From: Palsa-506 sp963836355
GTDB taxonomy: Bacteria; Actinomycetota; Actinomycetes; Streptosporangiales; Streptosporangiaceae
Reading direction: 5' to 3'
Assembly: GCA_963836355.1 (NCBI GenBank)
Contig: CAWIJO010000009.1
Span: 1-64,000 of the forward strand
DNA: 64,000 nt
Shown: positions 24,868 to 33,910 of the stretch, piece by piece
Numbering within the stretch: the stretch's first letter is position 1
How the letters are laid out: each line of letters begins with the position of its first letter
Notes under the pieces: generated by a model
Databases searched by the model: none
Seen by the model: only the letters and a program-made list of their open reading frames with translations
What the model was told of the DNA's origin: nothing
Translations under genes and position numbers: made by a program

Positions 24868-26407
24868 ATGAGCCGCTACGACGATGTAGGTGGCACCGAT
24901 GAGCCAGCGTCAACACGCATCCCGCGCGGAGCTCCTCGCCGGCATCTTCGGCGCCGCATCGCCGCGTGGGCATCGGTCGGCCTGACTTTCGTCCTCGTCG
25001 TGGCAACGCTCGGCGTATATGTGGAATACCGCAATGTGGTGGACAGCGTCCGCCGGGTCAACATCACCAACCTCGGGAAGCGCCCGCCCAAGTACAACAA
25101 CGCCATGAATCTCCTGGTGATCGGCTCCGACAGCCGGAAGGGCAGGAACAAGCGGTTCGGCGCAAGCACGGATTCTCGTCGACGGTCCGCAGCGCTCGGA
25201 CACGGTCATGTTGCTGCATCTCTCGCCCGGCCGGCACGGCGCGACCGTGATCAGCTTCCCGCGTGATTCGACCGTTCCGATGCTGGCTTGTGCCGCACAT
25301 GGCACTAGCGTTCCCGGGCAGCAGGCGTCGCCGGGCTCCGTGGAGCAGATCAACTCGACGTTCGCAAACGGCGGCCCAGCCTGCCTCTGGAAGACCGTCG
25401 AGCAGACGACCGGCATCCGCATCGATCACTTTGCCGAGCTCAACTTCACCGGGTTCATCCACGTCGTCAACGACATCGGCGGCGTCAACGTCTGCCTGCC
25501 GTTCGCCGTGCACAATGTGCTTTCCGGCCTGAATCTCTCGGCCGGGCGGCACCATGTCGGTGGCCAGCAGGCGCTGGCCTTCTGGCGGACCCGCGAGAAC
25601 ATCGGTGAGGGTTCCGACCTGCAGCGTATCCAGCGCGACCAGTTCCTGATGGCGTCGCTGCTGCAGGGCGTCGAGCGCTCCAATATTCTCGGCAGCCCGA
25701 CGACGCTGCTGTCCGTCGTCAAGGACATTGCCGATGCGATGACGACGGACATGGACACGACCAGCTTGCTGCAGACCGCCGAGAGCTTGAAGGGCCTGTC
25801 GGTCAAGTCGGTGCAGTTCGTCGAGGTACCGTCGGTGCCCGCGACGGTGAATCCCAACTGGGTCAGCTGGTCGCCACAGGCGCCCGCGCTGTTCGGGGCG
25901 ATTGCCCACGACCGCAAGCTGCCCAAGCCGGGCAAGAAGGCAACGACGCCGAAGACGACTCCCGTCCTGGATGCCAGCCCGTCCCAAGTGGACGTGCAGG
26001 TACTGAACGGGTCCGGCCTGGCCGGCCTGGCCAGCACCGCGGGGGCTAGCTTGACCAGCCGCGGATTCAACATCGTCGGCACCGGCGACGCGAGCAACTT
26101 CGGCTACCTGAACTCTGTCATCAAGTACGCCAGCCCTGCCGACAAGCCGGCCGTCAAGACCTTGCGGCACCAGCTCCGCAATGTCACCGTGGAGCAGGAT
26201 TCCAGCCTGACCCCGGGCACACTTGAGCTGATCATCGGCTCTGCTTACCAGGGCCTGCGGGCCTCGCCGACGCCGTCAAAGTCGCGGAAGCCGAAGAAGC
26301 CCGCGGTCGGCAATCTCGCCGAGAGCTTCAATGGCATCACGGGCGACGCGAGCTGCAGCAGCGACGGCGCGGCATTCGCCGGGCCGAACAGCCCGCCAGT
26401 GCCATAA
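24868..26407 (+). pseudogene. LCP-family (LytR-CpsA-Psr) protein with LytR_C domain, one frameshift
   Basis: Anchors wall glycopolymers to peptidoglycan. ATG 24868 with GGAGGAG upstream; cytoplasmic start, one membrane segment (VGLTFVLVVATLGVYVEY), then MNLLVIGSDSRKG of the LCP domain. The frame is lost near 25165-25172 by one base and continues in another as SDTVMLLHLSPGRHGATVIS, FPRDSTVPML, NDIGGVNVCLPFAV, AFWRTRENIGEGSDLQRIQR, all standard LCP motifs with the Arg/Asp residues that bind pyrophosphate. A LytR_C domain (VDVQVLNGSGLAGLASTAGA) ends the protein. Everything else is intact, so either the inactivation is recent or the base is a sequence error. Confidence 0.92.
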
Positions 26408-26481
26408 CCCGGCCGGCTCTAACGGGCGCCGGCCGGTGCTCCAGTCGTCCTACTAGCAGTTAGACGGCGCCGACGGTGACC

Positions 26482-27825
26482 TTATGCGGCGCCGCCAGCC
26501 GGTGCTGGCCCGGCCGGCGGGCCGCTTCCTGCCAGCGAGTGCCCGGCAGGCACCGCTGACTCGCAAGGTGAGTCATCCGGGGTGTCGCCGCCGGGATTAC
26601 TGGCTACCGGGGACCAGCGCCCGGCTAGCAGCGATACCTGCAGCCACGCCAGCAGGGCGGCCGGGTAGATGAAATATCCGAACCGGGTCGCCGGCGCCAG
26701 CAGGAACATCAGCGTGAGGCCGATGATCAGCCGCCTGGCGGCGGCCGGCACATCGCAAGGCGGCCGGACTGCCAGCGAGACGAGGATGCCCAGCCCGGCG
26801 AGAACTAGGAGCCCAACCGCCACAACGTGCCCGGCATGGCCGGTCTGGGCGATCATGTGCCCGGGCAGCGGGCTGACCGCGGCAGACTTTATGCTGGCCA
26901 GGCCAAGCGGGAACATGATCGTGTTGTCGATCAGCGCGGACGGCCAGAGGATGGCAATCGGGCCGATGAGCGCTGCCGCCGCGGCGACGGCCGCACCAAG
27001 GAAATACAGCATCGGCCTGCGGCCATCGCGGACCGCGATGAGCACGGCGATCACCACGACCGCTGGCCAGGCCGTTGCCTTTGCGGCGGCGGCGACGCCG
27101 ATCGCCAGCCCGGCGAGCACGTGCCGGGGCCGTTTCCACAGCAGCGCCAGACCTAGGCACATGAGCGCGAGAATGGGCACGTCGGTGCCGCCGACGGCGA
27201 GCTCGAACGCGATCACCGGCGTCGCGGCGATGAACAGTGTCCACCGGACGACATTCCGGCCGCCGGCCGCAGCCAGCGCGAGAGCGAAGACGATCAGGAA
27301 AGCCAGGCCGAACCAGACCCGCGGGTCGGTCATCATGGCAGGCCCGAACAATGCGCGCGGGATCCCGAACAGTGACATGAAGGGCAGATACGGGTTGTAT
27401 GCGTTCGGATTGTGGACTCCTGCGAGCAGCGCAGTGCTTTGATAAGGCGAGTGATAATGGACCAGTTGGCCAGCCGATCGCTGGATGACGCCTACCTCGG
27501 GCTGGCGCCTGCCGGTAGCAGCGTTCCAGAACAGCGGCGTGACGAGAGCGCCGCCAACGCTGACCAGCAGCGCAAGGTCGATACCACGAGACCGCCAGGC
27601 CAGCATCGCTGCGGCGGCCACCAGGTAGGCCACGGCTGCGATCAGGCCCCAGCGCCGATGAAGGCCGTTGTTGCTGAACAGGGCCACCCCGGTCGCGAAG
27701 ATCGCGCAAGCTGCAAAAGCCGCGGCGCCCCATTGCCGCGGGATCACCGAAGGAGCCGACCACCGCGCCGGTCGGCCCGGCTCCGTGTCCCCCGGGGGCG
27801 CCATCCTCAGCGAGAGCATAGCCAT
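26482..27825 (-). CDS. Polytopic membrane protein, GT87-type mannosyltransferase-like
   Basis: 447 aa with about ten membrane segments. The region HYHSPYQSTALLAGVHNPNA followed by PFMSLFGIPRALFGP, and VGGTDVPILALMCLGLALLW plus GLAIGVAAAAKATAWPAVV, follow the layout of GT87 (DUF2029) polyprenyl-phosphomannose transferases in actinobacteria. The C-terminal 50 residues are disordered and Pro/Gly-rich. ATG 27825 has GAAGGA 7 bases upstream. Neighbours on the same strand are glycan enzymes, so a role in lipoglycan or wall-polymer mannosylation is likely. Confidence 0.75.
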   Translation of the reverse strand: MAMLSLRMAPPGDTEPGRPARWSAPSVIPRQWGAAAFAACAIFATGVALFSNNGLHRRWGLIAAVAYLVAAAAMLAWRSRGIDLALLVSVGGALVTPLFWNAATGRRQPEVGVIQRSAGQLVHYHSPYQSTALLAGVHNPNAYNPYLPFMSLFGIPRALFGPAMMTDPRVWFGLAFLIVFALALAAAGGRNVVRWTLFIAATPVIAFELAVGGTDVPILALMCLGLALLWKRPRHVLAGLAIGVAAAAKATAWPAVVVIAVLIAVRDGRRPMLYFLGAAVAAAAALIGPIAILWPSALIDNTIMFPLGLASIKSAAVSPLPGHMIAQTGHAGHVVAVGLLVLAGLGILVSLAVRPPCDVPAAARRLIIGLTLMFLLAPATRFGYFIYPAALLAWLQVSLLAGRWSPVASNPGGDTPDDSPCESAVPAGHSLAGSGPPAGPAPAGGAA

Positions 27826-28024
27826 CGACGATCCTTCACCGGAGAGATTCTAGCCCCCGGCGCCCGGGCCGCCCGGCTCATTTATTTCTGGCAGGGCACG
27901 CGAAGGCTGCCCGGCTCGTCCTGTAATGTCCCGGTTAATCCTACACTGCGGCGACATGGCGCAAGTTCGCCGGCCTGCAGAAGGCCGACTGTGACGCAAA
28001 TCACGCGAACCGGCAACCGCATGC

Positions 28025-28882
28025 TCAGATCACCGGCGGGCGCCCGGCCCGAGTCATCCGCCATGCCGTGCGGACGGAAATGGGCCGGCGCTGTCCTGGA
28101 TCCATCCGCCAGCCCTCGGCGAATCCGGACAACCATGCCCGTACCGCGCTGACCGACCGCACCCGGATGACAGTCATCGCCAGCCAGTCAAGCAGGTAGG
28201 CACCCGCCAGCGGCCAGGGCAGGTTCCGGCGGGCCAGCAACACCCGGTTCCGCCCGTCAAGCCGGTGGAATTCCGCGTGCCGTGCGTTCGGCAGCGCGTG
28301 ATGGCACATCCGTGCGGCGGCATCATACTCAAGGCGGTAGCCAAGATCCATCAGCCGCCAGGCCAGGTCGGTTTCCTCGTGAGCGTAGAAGAACTGGGCG
28401 GGCAGCCCGCCCGCCGCCAGGTAAGCCGACCGCCGGATCGCGCACGCCCCGCCCGCGAAGGTGGTCACCTGCGATGACCTCTCCGGATCACCAGCGCGCA
28501 GCCGCGGCACGTGCCAGCGGGCCCCCGGACCGCCTGCCGGGTCGACGACGCGGAACGAGAGAACGGCGAGTGCCGGGTCGGCGGCGAACCGCCCGGCGAT
28601 GTACTGACCAAGGCCTGCGTCCGGATACCAGCCATCATCGTCGAGGAACAGCACCACGTCGCCCACGGCGGCATCGACGCCCGCGTTGCGGCCAGCCGCC
28701 ACGCCCACGTTCTCCGCCAGCCGGATCGTGGTTACCCCGGCCGGCACGGGCGGGACGTCCGCCCCGTTGCCGACGACGACCAGGTCGCCGCCGTCCCCCC
28801 GCAAGGTCGCGGTGCTGGCGATCGCCCGGGCAAGCTCGACCTGACGGTTCCCCATCGTCAGGATCACGCAGGACAGCTTCAC
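28025..28882 (-). CDS. GT2-family glycosyltransferase
   Basis: 285 aa. The GTG at 28882 (AAGGAGG 5 bases upstream, GTGA overlap with the preceding stop) is preferred to longer starts. GT-A fold: VKLSCVILTMGNR, NVGVAAGRNAGVDAAVGDVV, LFLDDDGWYPD (DDD metal motif), FFYAHEETDLAWRLMDLGY (ED acceptor motif). It transfers a sugar from a nucleotide donor in the cytoplasm. It is the last gene of an operon with a CDP-alcohol phosphotransferase and a polyol-phosphate dehydrogenase, so it may decorate the lipid-linked polyol made by them. Confidence 0.9.
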   Translation of the reverse strand: MKLSCVILTMGNRQVELARAIASTATLRGDGGDLVVVGNGADVPPVPAGVTTIRLAENVGVAAGRNAGVDAAVGDVVLFLDDDGWYPDAGLGQYIAGRFAADPALAVLSFRVVDPAGGPGARWHVPRLRAGDPERSSQVTTFAGGACAIRRSAYLAAGGLPAQFFYAHEETDLAWRLMDLGYRLEYDAAARMCHHALPNARHAEFHRLDGRNRVLLARRNLPWPLAGAYLLDWLAMTVIRVRSVSAVRAWLSGFAEGWRMDPGQRRPISVRTAWRMTRAGRPPVI

Positions 28883-29652
28883 CGGAGCCTCCTTGATGCG
28901 ACGATCGCCGCCAGATGAGCGGCGACCATCATCGCGCTCACCGCCAGGCACGCCAGGATCAGCACCCGGGTGGCCAGCAGCCCGCCGCGGATCTCGTCGG
29001 CCACCGCGGCCGCCAGGATCAGCATCGACAGCTCCACCGCGTGGGTGATCCGGTGCACCCGAAGAACGCTGGCCAGCCGCCGCGCCAGGGCCAGGCCCGT
29101 GCCGATGGGCTGTAGGGCCTCGTCGGCGTGCGCAGCCGGCAGCCCAGCTTTGGCCCTGGCCACCACCACGTTATCGGTCTCTGCTTTTACGATCATGGCC
29201 AGCACCGCGGCGGCCAGCCCCGCGCTGACGTACGGCCCGGAGTCGGTGAGATGTCCCTGCGCGCGCAGGCCGAGGCCCACGATCAGCGCCGCCTCGCCCA
29301 GGTAATGGCCGATCAGGTCCAGGAAGATGCCGGTCGTCGAGAAACGGCCGCTCCACCTGGCTAGCTCGCCATCCGAGCAGTCGAACAGCAGGTAACCCTG
29401 AATAAGTACGGCAGCTGCGACGGCCGTGGCCAGGCCACCGAACGCCACCACCACCCCGGCGGCGATGCCGCAGCCGATGAACGCACATGTGACCGCATTC
29501 GGCGACCAGCCGAGCCGGGCGAAGACCCAGGTGGCGAACGGAGAGATCTTGCGCATGTAGAGCCGGCCGGCCCAGTGCTCGTCGTTCAGCCGGTCGATGA
29601 TGGCTTGCGGCTGGCCCGCCGACCTGAGCTCAGCCAGCGATGGCCCTGGCAT
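28879..29652 (-). CDS. CDP-alcohol phosphatidyltransferase-family membrane enzyme
   Basis: 257 aa with six to eight membrane segments. The signature normally written DG-x2-AR-x8-G-x3-D-x3-D is here FDCSDGELARWSGRFSTTG then IFLDLIGHY: all residues fit except the last Asp, which is His. The ATG at 29652 overlaps the dehydrogenase gene by 23 bases and has GGAGGAG upstream. The enzyme should join a CDP-activated lipid or polyol to an alcohol phosphate acceptor; the neighbouring dehydrogenase and nucleotidyltransferase suggest an unusual polyol. Confidence 0.88.
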   Translation of the reverse strand: MPGPSLAELRSAGQPQAIIDRLNDEHWAGRLYMRKISPFATWVFARLGWSPNAVTCAFIGCGIAAGVVVAFGGLATAVAAAVLIQGYLLFDCSDGELARWSGRFSTTGIFLDLIGHYLGEAALIVGLGLRAQGHLTDSGPYVSAGLAAAVLAMIVKAETDNVVVARAKAGLPAAHADEALQPIGTGLALARRLASVLRVHRITHAVELSMLILAAAVADEIRGGLLATRVLILACLAVSAMMVAAHLAAIVASRRLR

Positions 29653-30682
29653 ACTCCTCCACTCGGTCGGCTATCTGCGTCTCAGGCAAGGCGAGCCGCT
29701 CCAGGATCGTGTACCGTCCGGGCCGCGTCTGCGGCGCGTGCGCGATGGCCTTGGCGAAGTCGGCGTGCGACATGCCCAGATCGGCTGGCGTCCGCGGCAG
29801 TCCGTGCCGAGCCAGGCAAGCCGAGACTAGCTCCGCCTTCTCCAGATCCCCGCGCAGCCAAGTGCAGAACAAGGCACCGACGCCGGCCAGTTCGCCGTGA
29901 CTCCCGGTGCCCGGATACAGCTTGTTGATTGCATGCATGATCTCGTGGTCGCCGCCGCTGGCCGGGCGGCTGGACCCGGCGACTGCCATGGCCATACCGG
30001 ACAGGATCAGCGACTCGGCCAGCACCGTAAGGAATACATCGGACCGTGCGGAGCCCGGCTGGTGCAGCACCGCCTCAGCAGCCGACCTGGCCATCGCGAC
30101 AGCCAGCCCGTCCACCTGCTCGCCCAGGTCCGCTGCGGCGAGTTCCCAGTCAGCCACCGCGGACAGGTTGCTCACGGCATCGCCGATTCCCGCCGTAGCC
30201 AGCGAGGCGGGGGCACAGCGTACCCGGTCAAGGTCAACGATCACCGCTACCGGCATGACCACGCCGTAGGATCCGTAGCCCGACTCGTGCTCCAGCGTGC
30301 TGACCGGCGAGGCGATGCCGTCGTGGGACAGGCTGGTGGTCACGGCCACCATCGGCATCCCGGCCATGTGCGCGGCGAACTTGGTCACATCAATCGTCCG
30401 GCCGCCGCCGATGCCGACCACTGCCTCGTAGGCACCCGCGCGCAGCCGCTGGCCGAGGGCTGCCGCGGTGTCATGCGAGCCGTCCGGCACCCTGAAGATC
30501 TTGGCCGCCTCAATCTCCAGCTCGGCAGCAATGCTGTCTCCCTGTCCGGGCCCGACCGCAACGGCTACCCGGCCTTCGGTCGCGATCCTGCGGTCAGCGA
30601 GCAGCGCGCCCAGGCTGGCGATTGCACCAGGCCGGACGTCTATGACGAGCGGCGCGGCGAGCATCCGGGCCAGCAGCGGCAT
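29630..30682 (-). CDS. Glycerol-1-phosphate dehydrogenase-like iron/zinc alcohol dehydrogenase
   Basis: 350 aa. Dehydroquinate-synthase-like fold with NAD-binding IGGGRTIDVTKFAA, the TSLSHDGIASPVS segment characteristic of archaeal and bacterial EgsA/AraM proteins, and metal ligands Asp in AGIGDAVSNL and His in GGDHEIMHAINKL and GTGSHGELAGVG. It reduces dihydroxyacetone phosphate to sn-glycerol-1-phosphate in the known family. GGAGG lies 6 bases before ATG 30682. Context with a CDP-alcohol phosphotransferase and a sugar-phosphate nucleotidyltransferase suggests the product is activated and put into a lipid or wall polymer. Confidence 0.88.
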   Translation of the reverse strand: MPLLARMLAAPLVIDVRPGAIASLGALLADRRIATEGRVAVAVGPGQGDSIAAELEIEAAKIFRVPDGSHDTAAALGQRLRAGAYEAVVGIGGGRTIDVTKFAAHMAGMPMVAVTTSLSHDGIASPVSTLEHESGYGSYGVVMPVAVIVDLDRVRCAPASLATAGIGDAVSNLSAVADWELAAADLGEQVDGLAVAMARSAAEAVLHQPGSARSDVFLTVLAESLILSGMAMAVAGSSRPASGGDHEIMHAINKLYPGTGSHGELAGVGALFCTWLRGDLEKAELVSACLARHGLPRTPADLGMSHADFAKAIAHAPQTRPGRYTILERLALPETQIADRVEEYARAIAG

Positions 30683-30723
30683 GAAATTCCTCCAGGTAAA
30701 TGCCTGGCCACGGCAAGCCGGGC

Positions 30724-30760
30724 GCCGCTACGGCTCCGCCTTTGGCTGAGCCGTAGCGGC
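30724..30760. repeat. 13-bp perfect inverted repeat between operon genes
   Basis: GCCGCTACGGCTC and its exact complement are separated by 11 bases, about 40 bases upstream of the dehydrogenase start. It could be an intra-operon hairpin that attenuates or stabilises the mRNA; no U-tract follows on the minus strand. Confidence 0.6.
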
Positions 30761-30871
30761 CGGCCAGGACGACCGCGCAGCTAACGCTCGGCAATGCCCG
30801 CAGCGATGCCTGCGGCTGCTACCGCGGCCCAGCCCGCGAACGCCGGCGAGATTACGTGACCATCCGCGAGA

Positions 30872-31621
30872 TTAGCAGCGGACGGCGATCTCGCGTGCCC
30901 TGCGCAGGTCGTCGTGGTTGTCGACCTCGACCCATTCCACCGCGCCAATCGGGGCAACCGCGATTTCATCGCCGCGGTCCGCGAGTTCCTGGTATCCGTC
31001 CTCGTAGTACAGGCCCGGATCACGGCGCCAGGTTGCCTCCAGTGCGCTGGCCAGCGGCGCAGCCGCGGCCGCCCCGATGAGGGTCGCCCCGATGTACTCT
31101 CCGTAGACCTGCGCGGGATCGAGCTGCTTGCTGATCCTGGCCAGCAACCGCCGCGAATCGATGACGACCTTCATCTCCTCGTGAGCAAGCTGCTTGACGT
31201 CGTCAACCGCGAGAATCACTCCTGGCCCGCCTTCGCCGTTGGCGCCGGCGGCCGCCAGGAGCGTCTTCTCGACGCTCACCGGATGGACGGTGTCGCCGTT
31301 GACGAGCAGTGCGCCGCCGGAGAGATATTCCCGGGCGAGCCAGAGCGAGTAGGCGTTGTTCCAGTCCAGCGCTCGCTCGTTATACACAAGCTCCAGCGTT
31401 ACCCCATGCCGGCGCTGCAGGTCCGCGGCGCGATCGCTGACCACGTTGGCCGCGTGCCCGACCACTATCACAACCTCGCGCAGCCCAACGGCGGCCAGGT
31501 TACGCAGCGCGATATCCAGGATCGTGGTATCACCTGCCACCGGCAGCAGCGCCTTCGGCAGCGCATCGGTGTCGGGACGGAGCCGGCGCGAGGCACCAGC
31601 CGCTAGGACCATGCCGATCAC
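30872..31621 (-). CDS. Sugar/alcohol-phosphate nucleotidyltransferase
   Basis: 249 aa, GT-A-type NTP transferase. Signature MVLAAGASRRLRPDTDALPK at the start (G-x-G-x-R-x...PK), then LLVNGDTVHP (metal Asp) and VDNHDDLRRAREIA at the end as in choline-phosphate and inositol-phosphate cytidylyltransferases of the LicC type. GTG 31621 overlaps the upstream stop (GTGA); the ATG three codons later is possible. It probably activates the polyol phosphate used by the CDP-alcohol transferase in the same operon. Confidence 0.88.
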   Translation of the reverse strand: MIGMVLAAGASRRLRPDTDALPKALLPVAGDTTILDIALRNLAAVGLREVVIVVGHAANVVSDRAADLQRRHGVTLELVYNERALDWNNAYSLWLAREYLSGGALLVNGDTVHPVSVEKTLLAAAGANGEGGPGVILAVDDVKQLAHEEMKVVIDSRRLLARISKQLDPAQVYGEYIGATLIGAAAAAPLASALEATWRRDPGLYYEDGYQELADRGDEIAVAPIGAVEWVEVDNHDDLRRAREIAVRC

Positions 31622-33135
31622 CGGCGGTCTCCCTCCATGGCTGGCAGCCAGCTTGTCATGACTTCCCGGCAGATGAGCACACTAAGATACGCCGCGAGCA
31701 GCAGGTAGGCGAACGTCGCCATGCCCAGCGCCGCACCGAGCCCGGCCGCTATCATGCGGCCCTCCCAGCCCATAATCGCGCCTCGGCGCGGATAACCGGC
31801 GATATCCGCATAGTGCAGCGCGGTCAAGGCGCACACGGCGAAGGTCAGCGGCGCGGGAACCCCGGTGGCCACGCCGATCGCGCCGATGTAGCCGAACTGC
31901 CCGGCCTGCAGCAGGACAGGCACAATCCAATCAGCTATCCCGTCATGCGGATGGCTGGACCCGACCGCGGCGAGCAGCATCGCGACCACCGGCGCGAGCA
32001 GCACCGGGCCGGGCAGGTTCCGCAAGCCGAGGATCGCGAGGACGGCCACCGCGGCTACCCCGGTCAGCGCCGGCGGCAGCGGCACCAGCTGGCCGCGGAC
32101 GGGAATGCCGATCTCGGTCGCGATCAGGCCGTCCTCGCGGTACGCCGCGATAACTCTGGCCCCCCAGGCGCCGGCCCGCCGCGGCCTGCTGCTAACGATC
32201 GCATAGCCGAAGGCGATGACGGCCCAGCCGAGCAGGCCAAGGAAAACGCCACGAGCCCCCAGGAGCGGCGCCGCAACGACGATCAGCAGGACGCGTCCGC
32301 CGTAGGGCATGGCAAGGACCCGCCAGGGCGAGCCGCCTGCCGATGCGGCCGGCCGCAATTCCTGCCGCCCCGGCGCTTCCCGCCTCGACGCCTCAAGCGG
32401 TCCAGCCTCGCCCGGCGCTGCCCCTTGCCCCGCCGCCTCCTGCCCCGCCGCCTCCTCCTGTCGCGCCGCCTCCTGTCGCGCCGCCTCCCGTCGCGCCGCC
32501 TCCCGTGCCGTCGTCGCCTGCGGCCCGCCAAGCAGCGTCGGGCTACCGCACGCCACGGTGAGCTGGCTGACCGCTACCACGATCACCGCTGTCGTCGCCA
32601 GCTGCCAGATGCCGGACCAGCCGGGCATCGGGCCGACAGTCTGCATGCCGCGCGCGAAGATGATGCCGCCCGCAATGGGCCCGCCCGCCGCAAGCCCGGC
32701 ATATGCACCGAACTCAGTCGCCGCGGCGCCGACCCGGGCAAGCCGGCCGTCGCTCAGTACTTTCGTCCAGGCCGTCCTCTCGCTCGCGGGCAGTCGGCCG
32801 GCCGGAGCCGCGCGGACGCGGCCACGTTGCGGACCCGCCTCACGTTGGTAAATCGCGCGATCGCTCACCAGCGATGGCGAGCGATCCGCGGATTCACCAC
32901 GCAGGCTGGGACCGCCAGCGGGCTGCCGTCGCGCCGACCGGCCGGCCAGGTAGCTGACGGCCAGCGCAAGCGCGCCTGCGGCGTTCCCCGGCCGGGTGCC
33001 AGCGGTGAACCAAACCGCGGCGCATACGCCGAGGGCCAGCGAGATGCCGGTCATCGAGTTGGGAGCCAGGGCCCGCGCTGCTGCCCAGTCGGCCACCCGG
33101 CGAGGCAGCCGGTCGACCGCCTGAGCCATGGTCAT
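31618..33135 (-). CDS. DUF5941-like membrane protein
   Basis: 505 aa with about ten hydrophobic segments and a central charged Ala/Arg/Gln/Glu repeat (REAARREAARQEAARQEEAA) of about 60 residues. The N-terminus (ALAPNSMTGISLALGVCAAV) is a CDP-alcohol transferase-like first helix, but the full DG-x2-AR motif is not evident because the loop where it would sit is altered (LSDGRLARVGAAATEFG), which keeps a DG-x2-AR core. It may thus be a degenerate or divergent CDP-alcohol transferase fused to a second membrane half. The ATG at 33135 has GGGAGG upstream. First gene of the operon; function unproven. Confidence 0.7.
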   Translation of the reverse strand: MTMAQAVDRLPRRVADWAAARALAPNSMTGISLALGVCAAVWFTAGTRPGNAAGALALAVSYLAGRSARRQPAGGPSLRGESADRSPSLVSDRAIYQREAGPQRGRVRAAPAGRLPASERTAWTKVLSDGRLARVGAAATEFGAYAGLAAGGPIAGGIIFARGMQTVGPMPGWSGIWQLATTAVIVVAVSQLTVACGSPTLLGGPQATTAREAARREAARQEAARQEEAAGQEAAGQGAAPGEAGPLEASRREAPGRQELRPAASAGGSPWRVLAMPYGGRVLLIVVAAPLLGARGVFLGLLGWAVIAFGYAIVSSRPRRAGAWGARVIAAYREDGLIATEIGIPVRGQLVPLPPALTGVAAVAVLAILGLRNLPGPVLLAPVVAMLLAAVGSSHPHDGIADWIVPVLLQAGQFGYIGAIGVATGVPAPLTFAVCALTALHYADIAGYPRRGAIMGWEGRMIAAGLGAALGMATFAYLLLAAYLSVLICREVMTSWLPAMEGDRR

Positions 33136-33262
33136 GCCCCACCTCCCTCAGCCCAGCATGCCGCCAGTCCAGCCCGGTCTCCAGCCAGCCCGCCCGCCCG
33201 CCAACGCGGCCAGCCATGCGCCACGGGCCAGCCTGGCACTTCAGCCAGCCCACTCGCCAGCT

Positions 33263-33450
33263 AGGGCCTGTCTCAAAGTGAGGTCAGGAGCCAGTCGTTG
33301 ATGACGGCGATGTGGAGGATGGCTTCGTATCGGACGGCGAGTTTGTCGTGCCCGCCGCGGGAGCGTCCCAGCGCGTGGTCGTCTGGTTCTGCCGAGAGGC
33401 CACCGGGCGGCTCTTGGTCGATGAACCCTCTACCGGAGACCTCACTTACT
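33263..33450 (-). pseudogene. C-terminal remnant of an IS5-type transposase
   Basis: Minus-strand frame ending at the TGA at 33273 reads HDKLAVRYEAILHIAVINDW then LLTSL, the usual end of IS5-family transposases in actinobacteria. Sequence at 33266-33290 (GGCCTGTCTCAAAGTGAGG) resembles an element end, and ACCTCACTTAC reappears at about 33440. Only this tip survives. Confidence 0.7.
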
Positions 33451-33529
33451 TCACGATCACGACACGCCCGTCACGCCGGACTTCGAGGCAGACCCTAGGT
33501 ACCTGGTGCCGAGGCGTGACCGATGAGCA

Positions 33530-33910
33530 TCAAAGTGGGTCCAGGCGGGCCTTGAGCAGGCAGAACTCATTACCTTCGGGGTCGGCCAGGACATGCCACT
33601 GCTCCTGCCCTGTCTGGCCGATGTCGGCCGGGCGCGCACCGAGCTTCAGAAGGCGTTCGAGCTCGGCGTCCTGATCGCGGTCGGTGGCGTTGACGTCGAT
33701 GTGCAGCCGGGATTTCCCCTGCTCCGGCTCATCTCTGCGACTGAGGATGATCGTCGGCTGCGGACCGCCGAACCCTTCGCGCGGCCCGATCTCCACCGAG
33801 CCGTCGTCCTCGCGATCGAGCACGACGAAGTCCAGGACCTCGCACCAGAACCGTGCCAGCACCTCAGGGTCGCGGCAACCGAGCACGAGCTCACTGATAC
33901 GACATGCCAT
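33530..33910 (-). CDS. VOC-family (glyoxalase-like) protein
   Basis: 126 aa, one vicinal-oxygen-chelate domain pair: MACRISELVLGCRDPEVLAR at the start, ARFWCEVLDFVV, then RLHIDVNATDRDQDAELERL and WHVLADPEGNEFCLL near the end. Metal-binding residues can be seen (Glu of SELV, His of LHIDV, Glu of GNEF). Typical single-domain length. ATG 33910. Substrate unknown. It slightly overlaps the regulator fragment upstream, which suggests that it was inserted or that the fragment has read into it. Confidence 0.88.
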   Translation of the reverse strand: MACRISELVLGCRDPEVLARFWCEVLDFVVLDREDDGSVEIGPREGFGGPQPTIILSRRDEPEQGKSRLHIDVNATDRDQDAELERLLKLGARPADIGQTGQEQWHVLADPEGNEFCLLKARLDPL

